From assembly GCA_945870465.1 (NCBI GenBank), contig CAMBSS010000005.1, forward strand, positions 1 through 53,924: a DNA stretch of 53,924 nt. Direction: 5' to 3'. Under the pieces are notes generated by a model. That model did not search any database. It was not told the DNA's origin and saw only the letters and a program-made list of their open reading frames with translations. The position numbers were made by a program, and so were the translations under genes. Numbering within the stretch: the stretch's first letter is position 1; the number at the start of each line of letters is the position of its first letter. Of this stretch, positions 25,531-33,657 are shown piece by piece. Source of the stretch: Bordetella parapertussis (lineage in GTDB: Bacteria; Pseudomonadota; Gammaproteobacteria; Burkholderiales; SG8-41).

Positions 25531-25959
25531 TCAGTAGCGCCGCTCGGCTTTGGGTTCCTCGCCGGGGCCGTAGAAGCGCTTGTCCTGCATTTCGCCGTTG
25601 AGAGAAAAGACCACGATGGTGCCCTTGTCGCCGCGCCATTTGCTTTGCGTGCTGGTGTAGTTCTCATCCTGCACCTTGACCGTGGTGTTGCGCGACTCGC
25701 TGGCGATGCCGAGTATGGTGGCGACCTGCGCCTCCTTCATGCCGTCGGTGATCTTGGTGTAATTGGCCTCGGTGACTTTCGAGCTGCACGCGGCGGGCGC
25801 CGCGAATCCTCCCCGTGACTGCCGGATCGATCGATAGCGCCACCTGTGCGTGCCGATGTGTGGGCCCTGTTGCTTTTCCGCAACGCCGCTAACGTGCTGT
25901 AACTCCTTGATAGTCAAAAACAAAGTTAAGGTATCACTTTCAATTAATACAATAACCAA
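25531..25959 (-). CDS. small DUF3862/SmpA-like (BLIP-fold) protein with a lost or atypical leader
   Basis: The C-terminal 82 residues are convincing: CSSKVTEANYTKITDGMKE, AQVATILGIASESRN, then a beta strand-rich end (SKWRGDKGTIVVFSLNGEMQ, DKRFYGPGEE). The pattern CSS-KVT..NY.KI..GM...EV..ILG is that of small outer-membrane lipoproteins of the SmpA/OmlA or DUF3862 type. In such proteins the cysteine directly follows a signal peptide. Here the 60 codons before it (ATG 25959) are AT-rich at first and not hydrophobic, so no signal peptide is encoded. The 5' part has probably been rearranged and the gene may be broken. It is convergent with the tartrate-dehydrogenase gene, 2 bases apart. Confidence 0.5.
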   Translation of the reverse strand: MVIVLIESDTLTLFLTIKELQHVSGVAEKQQGPHIGTHRWRYRSIRQSRGGFAAPAACSSKVTEANYTKITDGMKEAQVATILGIASESRNTTVKVQDENYTSTQSKWRGDKGTIVVFSLNGEMQDKRFYGPGEEPKAERRY

Positions 25960-26035
25960 TTGTTTATTAATATTTATTATTTTTATAACTCATTGCGAGC
26001 GTGAATTAGCCCTCATAAGTCTTTGTCCTGAAAAC

Positions 26036-26051
26036 AGAAAACTGGTTTTCT
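26036..26051. promoter_or_regulatory. perfect palindrome just upstream of the dcw promoter
   Basis: AGAAAACTGGTTTTCT is a 7-2-7 inverted repeat ending 4 bases before the -35 of the mraZ promoter. A preceding GAAAAC (26030-26035) repeats its half-site. The position suits an activator or repressor site; no protein is known to me for this sequence. Confidence 0.4.
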
Positions 26052-26055
26052 ACGC

Positions 26056-26084
26056 TTGACCGTGCGACACGTTTTTCATATAGT
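26056..26084 (+). promoter_or_regulatory. sigma-70 promoter of the dcw cluster (Pmra)
   Basis: TTGACC (26056-26061) and TATAGT (26079-26084) are 17 bases apart, each matching consensus in 5 of 6 positions. An AT-rich block (25960-26000) lies upstream. Transcription would begin about 26090, 55 bases before the mraZ start. Confidence 0.75.
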
Positions 26085-26107
26085 GGGCGACGGTGGGAAA
26101 AAGTGGG
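26084..26107 (+). promoter_or_regulatory. MraZ operator: three TGGG boxes at 10-base spacing
   Basis: TGGG occurs at 26084, 26094 and 26104, each followed by six bases (CGACGG, AAAAAG). The first box begins on the last base of the -10, the second and third cover the transcription start. MraZ is known to bind repeats of TGGGN separated by 5 bases upstream of mraZ and repress its own operon, so this fits exactly. Confidence 0.85.
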
Positions 26108-26144
26108 AAAAATCCCACTCCCGCACCTCATAAAAGGGGGAGTC

Positions 26145-26591
26145 GTGTTTCGCGGTGTAGCCCAGTTAAGTCTCGACAGCAAAGGCAGGCTCGCAGTGCC
26201 CTCGCGCTACCGCGAAGGGCTGCTGGTGCGCTGCGCCGGCCGGCTCGTCATCACGGCCGACCACGACAAGTGTCTGCTCGTCTATCCGCAACCCGATTGG
26301 GAGCCGATCCAGCAAAAGCTGATGAGCCTCTCGAGCCTCAATCCGCGCATCCGCGATTTGCAGCGCCAGCTCGTCGGTTACGCCGAAGACACCGACATGG
26401 ACGCGGCGGGCCGCGTGCTCATCTCGCCGGCGCTGCGCGACTTCGCCGCGCTCGGCAAAAGCGTCGTGCTCGTCGGGCAGGGCAATAAATTCGAATTGTG
26501 GGACAAGGAAAAATGGGACCAGGTGCTCGAACGCGGCGCCGGTTTCAATGACGGAGATTTGCCGCCGGAACTGGAGGGCTTCTCGTTGTGA
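26145..26591 (+). CDS. mraZ: division/cell wall cluster transcriptional repressor MraZ
   Basis: 148 residues from GTG 26145, preceded by AAAAGGGGGAG. The frame is open to 26103 but that ATG lies inside the third TGGG operator box, and [23 protein letters not shown] is the normal MraZ start. Two AbrB-like SpoVT halves are present ([14 protein letters not shown] and [19 protein letters not shown]). MraZ forms a ring of subunits that binds the TGGG repeats upstream and dampens dcw expression. Its stop overlaps the rsmH start as GTGA. Confidence 0.96.
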   Translation: MFRGVAQLSLDSKGRLAVPSRYREGLLVRCAGRLVITADHDKCLLVYPQPDWEPIQQKLMSLSSLNPRIRDLQRQLVGYAEDTDMDAAGRVLISPALRDFAALGKSVVLVGQGNKFELWDKEKWDQVLERGAGFNDGDLPPELEGFSL

Positions 26592-27526
26592 GCCTCGGCT
26601 CACACACCCCGGTATTGCTGCAGGCGGCGGTAGAAGGTTTGAGAGTGCGGGCGGACGGCGTTTACGTCGACTGCACGTTCGGCCGCGGCGGCCATAGCAG
26701 GGAGGTTTTGGCGCGGCTGGGAAAAGGTGGGCGTTTGATCGCGCTGGATCGCGATCCGGCGGCGATTGCAGCGCATGGGGACATCGACGATGAGCGGCTT
26801 CAACTTGTTCACAGCAGTTTCAGCGGTCTGCACGACGTGCTGCGCGAACGCGGCATCGCACAGGTCGACGGCATTCTGCTCGATATCGGCGTGTCTTCGC
26901 CGCAACTCGACGATGGCACGCGCGGTTTCAGTTTTCGCGTCGATGCGCCGCTCGACATGCGCATGGATACGAGCCGTGGTACTACCGCTGCCGGATGGCT
27001 GGCCAGCGCGGACGAGCAGGAAATAAGGGAGGTTATCCGCAACTATGGCGAAGAACGGTTTGCTAAGCAGATTGCAGCAGCGATTGTTGCAGCACGGGCG
27101 GGGCGCCCTGTCGCAACCACACGCGAGCTTGCCGGGATCGTGGCCAAGGCTGTCCGCACACGCGAGCCGGGGCAGGATCCAGCGACGCGCACCTTTCAGG
27201 CTTTACGGATTCACGTCAATCAGGAGCTTGAAGAGTTGACCCGGGTCCTGCCTCAATGCGTCGCAGCACTGGCGCCTGAAGGGCGGCTCGTCGTGATCAG
27301 CTTTCATTCGCTCGAAGACCGTATCGTCAAACGCTTTCTGCGCGCGCATTCACAGCCGCCGCAGATGCCGGCGCGTTTGCCGTTGCGGGCCCGTGACTTG
27401 CCGCGGCCGCCGTTGAGCCTCATCGGCAAGTTGCAGCGCCCCGCGCACGACGAAGTCGCCGCCAATCCGCGTGCGCGCAGCGCCGTGATGCGGATTGCCG
27501 AACGCACCGGGGAGTTTTTCGCTTGA
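26588..27526 (+). CDS. rsmH: 16S rRNA (cytosine(1402)-N4)-methyltransferase
   Basis: 312 residues from GTG 26588. [19 protein letters not shown] is the SAM-binding motif I of RsmH (MraW), followed by [32 protein letters not shown] and [17 protein letters not shown], all diagnostic. It methylates N4 of C1402, the same nucleotide that RsmI (encoded 4 kb upstream) methylates on the ribose. Overlaps mraZ (GTGA) and ftsL (TGATG). Confidence 0.97.
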   Translation: MSLGSHTPVLLQAAVEGLRVRADGVYVDCTFGRGGHSREVLARLGKGGRLIALDRDPAAIAAHGDIDDERLQLVHSSFSGLHDVLRERGIAQVDGILLDIGVSSPQLDDGTRGFSFRVDAPLDMRMDTSRGTTAAGWLASADEQEIREVIRNYGEERFAKQIAAAIVAARAGRPVATTRELAGIVAKAVRTREPGQDPATRTFQALRIHVNQELEELTRVLPQCVAALAPEGRLVVISFHSLEDRIVKRFLRAHSQPPQMPARLPLRARDLPRPPLSLIGKLQRPAHDEVAANPRARSAVMRIAERTGEFFA

Positions 27527-27798
27527 TGGCGCGTCTGAATCTTATCCTGCTCGCGGTGCTGGTGGTCTGCGCGCTGTCGGTGGTGACGTCGCAGCACAAG
27601 GCCCGCAAGCTCTATGTCGAATTGCAGAAGGAGCAGGATCTGGCGAAGCAGCTCGACGTCGAGTGGGGCCAGCTGCAGCTCGAGCAGAGCACGTGGGCGA
27701 TGCACGCGCGCGTCGAAAAAATCGCCAGCGGGCAATTGATGATGCGTGTGCCGCCGGCCTCGCGCGTGCAGGTAGTGGCGCCGGAGACCGCGCAATGA
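27526..27798 (+). CDS. ftsL: cell division protein FtsL
   Basis: 90 residues: short cytoplasmic end, one membrane helix (LILLAVLVVCALSVVTS) and a periplasmic leucine-zipper-like coil (KARKLYVELQKEQDLAKQLD, then EWGQLQLEQSTWA). FtsL forms the FtsQLB complex and activates FtsWI. The ATG at 27526 overlaps the rsmH TGA by one base; a TTG one codon earlier is possible. The stop overlaps ftsI (ATGA). Confidence 0.93.
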   Translation: MARLNLILLAVLVVCALSVVTSQHKARKLYVELQKEQDLAKQLDVEWGQLQLEQSTWAMHARVEKIASGQLMMRVPPASRVQVVAPETAQ

Positions 27799-29522
27799 AC
27801 GCCGCCGCGCCCGGCATGGCGATGACGATGCCGGGATGGCGTTCGCGCGCGCTGCTCGTGCTGCTGCTCGCGGGTTTCGTCGTTTTGCTCGCGCGCGCGG
27901 TCTATCTGCAGGGACTGAACAGCGGTTTTCTGCAAAAAAAGGGCGACGCGCGCTATGGCCGCGTGATCAAGCTTTCCGCCACGCGCGGCATGATCACCGA
28001 CCGCAATGGCGAGGTGCTGGCGATTTCGACGCCGGTCGAATCGGTGTGGGCGAGTCCAGACGTTGAAATCGTGCCGGCGCAGGCAAAACGCCTGTCGCAA
28101 TTGCTGGAGGTCGAAGCGGGCGAGATTTCCAAACGCCTCGCCGATACCAGCCGCGAATTCGTCTACCTCAAACGGCATCTGCCTCCCGAGCAGGCTGCGA
28201 AAATCGTCGAGCTCAATGTGCCTGGCATATTTCTGCAGCGCGAATTCCGCCGCTACTACCCGGGCAGCGACTACTTCGCGCACCTGATCGGCTTTACCGA
28301 CATCGACGACCTGGGCCAGGAAGCGCTCGAGCTCGCATTCGACAAGCAGCTCGCCGGCAAACCCGGCAGCCGGCGCGTGATCAAGGACCGCCTGGGGCGC
28401 ATCGTCGAAGACGTCGAGAGCGTGCGCGCGCCGCAGCAGGGGCGCGATCTTGCGCTGTCGGTCGACGCCCGCATCCAGTACCTCGCTTACCGCGAACTGA
28501 AAAACGCGGTTGATGCCAATCGCGCCAAGGCCGGCGGCATCGTCGTGCTGGACGTGCAGACCGGCGAAGTGCTGGCGATGGCCAACCTGCCGTCGTATAA
28601 CCCGAACAATCGCGGCAAACTCGAACCGCGGCGCATCCGCAACCGCACGGTGACCGATTTGTTCGAGCCGGGTTCGACATTGAAACCTTTCACGGTTGCC
28701 GCGGCCATCGAAAGCGGCAACTACAAGCCCGAAACCATCGTGCAGACCGGCTCGGGCCAGCTCGTCATCGGCAACGCGACCATACATGATGCCCATCCCG
28801 GCGGCGCTTTGACGGTCGCGCAGGTCATCCAGAAATCGTCCAACGTTGGTGCTGCCAAGATCGCGCTTGCCATGCCGGCAGAGACGTTGTGGGACATCTT
28901 CAGCAATGTTGGCTTCGGTACGCAGCCGCGCTCGGGATTTCCCGGCGAGGTGTCGGGCAAGCTGCGCGCCCATGCGAGCTGGCGGCCGATCGAGCAGGCG
29001 ACCATGTCGTATGGCCACGGCATCTCGCTGAGCCTGCTGCAACTCGCGCGCGCCTACCTCATATTCGCCAGCGACGGCGAAATCAAGCCGGTGACGGTAG
29101 TAAAGCTTGACACGCCGGCCGTGGCCACCCGCATCATCTCTGCCGCCACGGCTCAGCAGGTGCGCCGGATGCTGGAACTCGTCGTGCTCCCGGGCGGTAC
29201 CGCGCCGCGTGCGCAAATCACCGGCTACCGCGTGGCGGGCAAAACCGGCACTGCGCACAAACTCGATGGCGCGACCTACGCGCCGAACAAATACGTCTCG
29301 TCGTTCATCGGCTTCGCGCCGGCGTCGGCGCCACGCCTGATTGTCGCAGTGATGCTCGACGAACCGGGCGCCGGCCAGTATTACGGCGGCACCGTCGCCG
29401 CGCCCGTGTTCCGCAACGTGATGGAGGGATCACTGCGCCTGCTGGGCGTCAAACCCGACGCGCCGCTCAACAACGTGGTGTTGCCGCCGCCCGACGCCCC
29501 GGAGGTGAAAGAAGAAGTATGA
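27795..29522 (+). CDS. ftsI: peptidoglycan transpeptidase FtsI (PBP3)
   Basis: 575 residues from ATG 27795, where ATGA overlaps the ftsL stop; the longer frame upstream overlays rsmH and ftsL. One membrane helix (ALLVLLLAGFVVLLARAVYL), the pedestal domain (GMITDRNGEVLAIST), and the transpeptidase with SxxK in FEPGSTLKPFT, SxN in KSSNVGAAK and KTG in VAGKTGTAHK. It crosslinks septal peptidoglycan together with FtsW. No special residues missing. Confidence 0.97.
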   Translation: MNAAAPGMAMTMPGWRSRALLVLLLAGFVVLLARAVYLQGLNSGFLQKKGDARYGRVIKLSATRGMITDRNGEVLAISTPVESVWASPDVEIVPAQAKRLSQLLEVEAGEISKRLADTSREFVYLKRHLPPEQAAKIVELNVPGIFLQREFRRYYPGSDYFAHLIGFTDIDDLGQEALELAFDKQLAGKPGSRRVIKDRLGRIVEDVESVRAPQQGRDLALSVDARIQYLAYRELKNAVDANRAKAGGIVVLDVQTGEVLAMANLPSYNPNNRGKLEPRRIRNRTVTDLFEPGSTLKPFTVAAAIESGNYKPETIVQTGSGQLVIGNATIHDAHPGGALTVAQVIQKSSNVGAAKIALAMPAETLWDIFSNVGFGTQPRSGFPGEVSGKLRAHASWRPIEQATMSYGHGISLSLLQLARAYLIFASDGEIKPVTVVKLDTPAVATRIISAATAQQVRRMLELVVLPGGTAPRAQITGYRVAGKTGTAHKLDGATYAPNKYVSSFIGFAPASAPRLIVAVMLDEPGAGQYYGGTVAAPVFRNVMEGSLRLLGVKPDAPLNNVVLPPPDAPEVKEEV

Positions 29523-30979
29523 ACCTCCAGGCCCTCGATCAACTTCAGATAAAACGACTGGCCACCGACAGCCGGTGCATCCGTCGCGGCGATACTTTCG
29601 TCGCCTATCCAGGCGAGACGCAGGACGGGCGGCGCTACATCGCGCAGGCGATTGCGCGCGGCGCGAGTGCCGTGTTGTGGGAGAAACGCGGCTTCCGCTG
29701 GAACCCCGCATGGCGCGTGCCCAACGCCGGTGTCGCGCAACTGCGCGCGCGCGCCGGCATCATCGCCGGCCGCGTTTACGCAGAACCCAGCGCGCGACTG
29801 TGGATGATCGGCGTCACCGGCACCAACGGCAAGACGACGTGCAGCCAGTGGATCGCGCAGGCGCTCAACCATTGCGGTACGCGCACCGCGGTGATCGGCA
29901 CTCTCGGCTACGGCATGCGCGGCACGCTGCATCCGCTTGTCAACACCACGCCGGACGCCGTGTGGCTGCAGGCGCAACTTGCGAATTTTCTGCGGCGCGG
30001 CGCGCGCGCCGTGAGCATGGAAGTTTCGTCGATCGGGCTCGACCAGGACCGCGTTGCCGGCGTTGCGTTCGATGCCGCGCTCTTCACCAATCTCACGCGC
30101 GACCATCTCGATTATCACCGTACGATGCAGCGCTACCGGCGCGCCAAATTGAAGCTTTTCGAGGGCGAGTCGCTCAAGCACGCAATCGTCAATCTCGACG
30201 ACGAATTCGGCGGCGAACTTGTTGAGCGGGTGCGGCGCCGCGGCTTGAGCGTGCTCGGCTACGGGTTCGGGCCCGGCAGCAAAGGCGCGCGCCGCGTGCC
30301 GCGCGTCAGTGGCGGCAATTACGCGGCGGGTGCCGGGGGCATGCAATTCGACGTGAAGACGCCGTGGGGACGCGCGACCGTCGAGAGTTCGATGATCGGC
30401 CGTCACAACGCCTCTAACCTGCTCGGCTCGCTGGCGACTTTGCTCGTGAGCGACATCAAGCTGAAAGACGCAGTGGCGACTCTCGGCGGCCTGAAGCCAG
30501 TGCCGGGGCGCATGCAAAAAATTGGCGGCGGTCGCCTGCCGCTGGCGGTGGTCGATTACGCGCACACGCCGGACGCGCTCGAGCAGGTGCTGCGCAGCCT
30601 GCGTGAACTGCTCTCCGGCGGGGACGCACGCCTCATCTGCGTATTCGGTTGCGGCGGCGATCGCGACCGCGGCAAGCGCCCGCTGATGGGGGCGATCGCT
30701 GCCCGGTTGGCGGACCGCGTCGTGATTACCAGCGACAACCCCCGCAGCGAGGATCCGCTCAGGATTATCGCCGACATCCGCAATGGCGCGTGCGGCGATT
30801 GCATCGTTGAAGCCGACCGCCGGCGTGCGATCGGGCGCGCGTTGCGCGCGGCGCGGCGTGGCGACATCGTGCTGATCGCCGGCAAGGGGCATGAAAATTA
30901 TCAGGAGATCGCCGGCGTCAGGGCGCAGTTCGATGATGTCGCGGTGGCGCGCGCGGCCTTGCGGAGATCTCAAACATGA
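29519..30979 (+). CDS. murE: UDP-MurNAc-L-Ala-D-Glu--meso-diaminopimelate ligase
   Basis: 486 residues. ATP loop GVTGTNGKTTCSQW, substrate loop NTTPDAVWLQ, carbamyl-lysine region FTNLTRDHLDYHRTM, and the meso-DAP-selecting motif DNPRSEDPLRI near residue 405, so the peptidoglycan is of the DAP type. Adds the third residue of the stem peptide in the cytoplasm. ATGA overlaps at both ends (ftsI and murF). Confidence 0.97.
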   Translation: MNLQALDQLQIKRLATDSRCIRRGDTFVAYPGETQDGRRYIAQAIARGASAVLWEKRGFRWNPAWRVPNAGVAQLRARAGIIAGRVYAEPSARLWMIGVTGTNGKTTCSQWIAQALNHCGTRTAVIGTLGYGMRGTLHPLVNTTPDAVWLQAQLANFLRRGARAVSMEVSSIGLDQDRVAGVAFDAALFTNLTRDHLDYHRTMQRYRRAKLKLFEGESLKHAIVNLDDEFGGELVERVRRRGLSVLGYGFGPGSKGARRVPRVSGGNYAAGAGGMQFDVKTPWGRATVESSMIGRHNASNLLGSLATLLVSDIKLKDAVATLGGLKPVPGRMQKIGGGRLPLAVVDYAHTPDALEQVLRSLRELLSGGDARLICVFGCGGDRDRGKRPLMGAIAARLADRVVITSDNPRSEDPLRIIADIRNGACGDCIVEADRRRAIGRALRAARRGDIVLIAGKGHENYQEIAGVRAQFDDVAVARAALRRSQT

Positions 30980-32385
30980 TGAGCGTAGCGCAGGCGGCAC
31001 AGGCGCTCGGCGTGCAGTACACCGGTTGCGATGTGAAATTTAACGCGGTGAGCACCGACACCCGCGCGATCAAGCCCGGCGACCTGTTCGTCGCGTTGCG
31101 GGGCGAGCGTTACGATGGGCACACGTTCCTCGCGCAGGCCGCGGCCGCCGGCGCGGTAGCGGCGATGGTCGAGCGCGCGAGCGACATCGATCTGCCGCAG
31201 ATCGTGGTCGACGACACCACGCGCGCGCTTGGCCAGCTCGGCAACTACTGGCGCCGCCAGTTCAGTATACCGCTGGTCGCGGTGACAGGTAGCAACGGCA
31301 AGACCACGGTCAAAGAGATGCTCGCGTCGATTTTGCGCGAGGCATGCAACAAAACTCAATCCTCAATCCTCGATCCTCAATCCTGTGTACTGGCCACGCG
31401 CGGCAATCTCAACAACCACATCGGCGTGCCGCTGACGCTGCTCGAGTTGCGCAGCGCGCACCGCTACGCCGTGATCGAGATGGGGATGAACCACGCGGGC
31501 GAGATCAGTTACATCACGCGCCTGGCCGAGCCGGACGTTGCACTGATCAACAACGCTGGAGTCGCGCATATCGAGAATCTCGGTTCAGAGGAAGCCATCG
31601 CGCGCGCCAAGGGCGAGATTTTCGAGGGTTTGAAGCCGGGCGGTACCGCCATCATCAATGCCGATGAGCGCTTTGCGCAGTTGTGGCGCGATCTTGCGCA
31701 GGGCAAGCGGCAGATCGGCTTCGCGCTGCAAGCCAAGGCCGCCGTGACGGCAACCTGCAAGGTGCGCGAACTCGACAGCGAAATCGTGCTCAGCACGCCG
31801 CTTGGCACGGCGCCTGCGGTGGTGCCCGCGCCGGGTCTGCACAACGTGAAGAATGCGCTCGCCGCGAGTGCTGCCGCCATTGCGCTCGAAGTGCCGGCCG
31901 CAACGGTCGCGGCAGGGCTCGCGCGGTTCGGCGGCGTCAAAGGCAGGCTCCAGCGCAAGCGCGGACTGCAGGGCGCAACGCTGATCGACGATACCTATAA
32001 CGCGAATCCCGATTCGATGCGCGCCGCGATCAGCGTGCTCGCGCGGGCGCCCGGTAAAACGCTGCTGGTGCTGGGCGACATGGGCGAACTCGGGCGCAAC
32101 GCGATTGCCATGCACGCGCAGATCGGCGAATTCGCACGCGAGGCCGGCGTCGGGCAGCTCTTCACGCTCGGTGAATTGTCCGCGCACACGATGCGGGCGT
32201 TCGGCGCCGGCGCGCGCCATTTCACGCGCATCGAAGACCTGCTGGCTGAAATCGAAACCGTGTTGGCGCCGGATGTAACGGTGCTGGTGAAAGGCTCGCG
32301 CTTTATGCAGATGGAGCGGGTGGTCACCGCGTTCGCGGTGCCCCGAGAGGAGCGAGGGGAGAGGAGAGAGGTGGTAAAGCCATGA
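30976..32385 (+). CDS. murF: UDP-MurNAc-tripeptide--D-Ala-D-Ala ligase, with a repeat-encoded insertion
   Basis: 469 residues. P-loop [20 protein letters not shown], then [44 protein letters not shown] and [16 protein letters not shown] mark MurF. Between the P-loop helix and [10 protein letters not shown], where relatives have only a few residues, this protein carries [14 protein letters not shown]. That stretch is encoded by a heptanucleotide repeat (31354-31388). The reading frame is intact and the conserved motifs are kept, so the enzyme is probably active. Stop overlaps a short bridging ORF (ATGA) rather than mraY directly. Adds D-Ala-D-Ala to the stem peptide. Confidence 0.96.
   Translation: MMSVAQAAQALGVQYTGCDVKFNAVSTDTRAIKPGDLFVALRGERYDGHTFLAQAAAAGAVAAMVERASDIDLPQIVVDDTTRALGQLGNYWRRQFSIPLVAVTGSNGKTTVKEMLASILREACNKTQSSILDPQSCVLATRGNLNNHIGVPLTLLELRSAHRYAVIEMGMNHAGEISYITRLAEPDVALINNAGVAHIENLGSEEAIARAKGEIFEGLKPGGTAIINADERFAQLWRDLAQGKRQIGFALQAKAAVTATCKVRELDSEIVLSTPLGTAPAVVPAPGLHNVKNALAASAAAIALEVPAATVAAGLARFGGVKGRLQRKRGLQGATLIDDTYNANPDSMRAAISVLARAPGKTLLVLGDMGELGRNAIAMHAQIGEFAREAGVGQLFTLGELSAHTMRAFGAGARHFTRIEDLLAEIETVLAPDVTVLVKGSRFMQMERVVTAFAVPREERGERREVVKP
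31354..31388 (+). repeat. heptanucleotide tandem repeat inside murF
   Basis: Five 7-base units: ACTCAAT, CCTCAAT, CCTCGAT, CCTCAAT, CCTGTGT. Because 7 is not a multiple of 3 the units are read in shifting frames, encoding about a dozen inserted residues. Same period and pyrimidine bias as the junction repeats of this cluster. Confidence 0.7.
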
Positions 32386-32432
32386 ACAGCCTTTTCAATA
32401 CCGTCTCTCGCCTCTCGCCTCTCGCCTCTCCC
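32345..32432. repeat. inverted heptamer repeat at the murF-mraY junction
   Basis: A purine-rich arm ending murF (GAGAGGAGCGAGGGGAGAGG region, 32345-32371) faces a pyrimidine arm of CTCTCGC units (32405-32432, three exact copies plus CTCTCCC). The arms are imperfect inverted repeats about 33 bases apart and could form a long hairpin in the mRNA across the murF stop. Confidence 0.65.
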
Positions 32433-32458
32433 GCAGCCGAGGTACTCCGATGCTCTTA
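32382..32458 (+). CDS. 25-codon bridging ORF between murF and mraY
   Basis: ATG 32382 overlaps the murF TGA (ATGA) and the frame runs through the CTCTCGC repeat to TAG at 32456-32458, past the mraY start at 32450. The peptide starts [18 protein letters not shown]. It would carry ribosomes from murF to mraY, preserving coupling across the repeat. No function of the peptide itself is suggested. Confidence 0.35.
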
Positions 32459-33535
32459 GAACTCGCGCAGTGGCTGGCCAAGGACATCCGCGCGTTCAAC
32501 GTGTTCAGCTATATCACGCTGCGCGCGGTGCTGGCCTGCCTGACCGCTTTGCTGATGACGTTCATGGTCGGCCCGACGATGATCCGCCGCCTGACGTCGT
32601 ACAAAATCGGCCAGTCGGTGCGCGACGACGGTCCGCAGTCGCATTTGCCGAAGGCCGGCACGCCGACGATGGGCGGCGCGCTGATTTTGGTATCGGTGCT
32701 GGTGACGACGCTGTTGTGGGCGGATCTTGAAAACCGCTTCGTGTGGGTGGTGATCGCCGCCACTTTCGGCTTCGGCGTGATCGGCTGGGTCGACGATTAC
32801 CGCAAGGTTGTGCACCGCAATCCCAAGGGCCTGTCGGCGCGCGTCAAGTTCTTCTGGCAGTCGCTGGTCGGCCTGACCGTGGCATGCATCATTGCGTTCA
32901 GCACCAATTTACCGGCGCAAACCGAATTTATCGTGCCGTTTTTCAAAAACGTCGCCTATCCGCTTGGCGTTATCGGTTTCATTTCCCTGACTTATCTCGT
33001 GATCGTCGGCACCAGTAACGCGGTCAATTTGACCGACGGCCTCGACGGTCTCGCCATCATGCCGACCGTGATGGTGGCGAGCGCGCTCGGCGTGTTCGCC
33101 TATGTCGCGGGCAACGCGGTGTTCGCCAAGTACCTCGGGTTTCCGTATATCCCGGGTGCCGGCGAACTCACGGTGTTCTGCGGAGCGCTCGCCGGCGCGG
33201 GCCTCGCTTTCCTGTGGTTCAACGCTTATCCCGCCGAAGTTTTTATGGGCGACGTCGGCGCGCTGGCTCTCGGTGCGGCGCTCGGCACCATCGCGGTCAT
33301 CGTGCGGCAGGAGATCGTGCTTTTCATCATGGGCGGCGTGTTCGTGGTCGAGACATTGTCGGTGGTGCTGCAGGTGTTGTCTTTCAAGCTGACCGGCAAA
33401 CGCATATTCCGCATGGCGCCGCTGCATCACCATTACGAATTGAAAGGCTGGAAAGAAAATCAAGTCGTGGTTCGCTTCTGGATCATCACGATGATACTTG
33501 TATTAGTAGGACTCTCAACATTGAAGCTGCGGTGA
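32450..33535 (+). CDS. mraY: phospho-N-acetylmuramoyl-pentapeptide transferase
   Basis: 361 residues, ten membrane helices. Active-site motifs [39 protein letters not shown] and [15 protein letters not shown] are all present. It transfers phospho-MurNAc-pentapeptide to undecaprenyl phosphate, forming lipid I. Start ATG 32450. The last 14 codons (33494-33535) use A/T-ending codons almost exclusively (ATA CTT GTA TTA GTA GGA), unlike the rest of the gene, and the same protein helix is encoded again just downstream with different codons. Confidence 0.97.
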   Translation: MLLELAQWLAKDIRAFNVFSYITLRAVLACLTALLMTFMVGPTMIRRLTSYKIGQSVRDDGPQSHLPKAGTPTMGGALILVSVLVTTLLWADLENRFVWVVIAATFGFGVIGWVDDYRKVVHRNPKGLSARVKFFWQSLVGLTVACIIAFSTNLPAQTEFIVPFFKNVAYPLGVIGFISLTYLVIVGTSNAVNLTDGLDGLAIMPTVMVASALGVFAYVAGNAVFAKYLGFPYIPGAGELTVFCGALAGAGLAFLWFNAYPAEVFMGDVGALALGAALGTIAVIVRQEIVLFIMGGVFVVETLSVVLQVLSFKLTGKRIFRMAPLHHHYELKGWKENQVVVRFWIITMILVLVGLSTLKLR

Positions 33536-33657
33536 CAAGAGATGAGTGAAGCGGACAACGGGTTGATTTCGGCGGAGGCTAACTTGCAGCGCAAGTTAAG
33601 CGCGCAGCGCGGCCGTAGCCAAAATCAACCCGTGAGGTTTGGGATCATCACGATGAT
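33480..33657 (+). repeat. direct repeat pair bounding a palindrome-rich insert at the mraY 3' end
   Basis: GGATCATCACGATGAT occurs exactly at 33480-33495 (inside mraY) and 33642-33657 (inside the following ORF), 162 bases apart. Between them lie nested inverted repeats: CGGGTTGATTT (33559) with AAATCAACCCG (33622), GGCTA with TAGCC, and a perfect hairpin AACTTGC-AGC-GCAAGTT at 33581-33597. The layout resembles an inserted or duplicated unit flanked by repeats. Confidence 0.7.

Noticed and set aside
26103..26591. Longer MraZ starting at ATG 26103
   Set aside because: The ATG is inside the MraZ operator and the added residues are not found in the family; GTG 26145 has a good ribosome-binding site.
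27495..29522. A 675-codon open frame ending as FtsI
   Set aside because: The extra sequence lies over rsmH and ftsL; the ATGA overlap at 27795 and membrane anchor mark the real start.
33559..33632. Palindromic insert after mraY as an integron attC site
   Set aside because: GTTAAGC fits the GTTRRRY core but the partner site does not fit RYYYAAC, spacing is too short, and no integrase or cassette is present.
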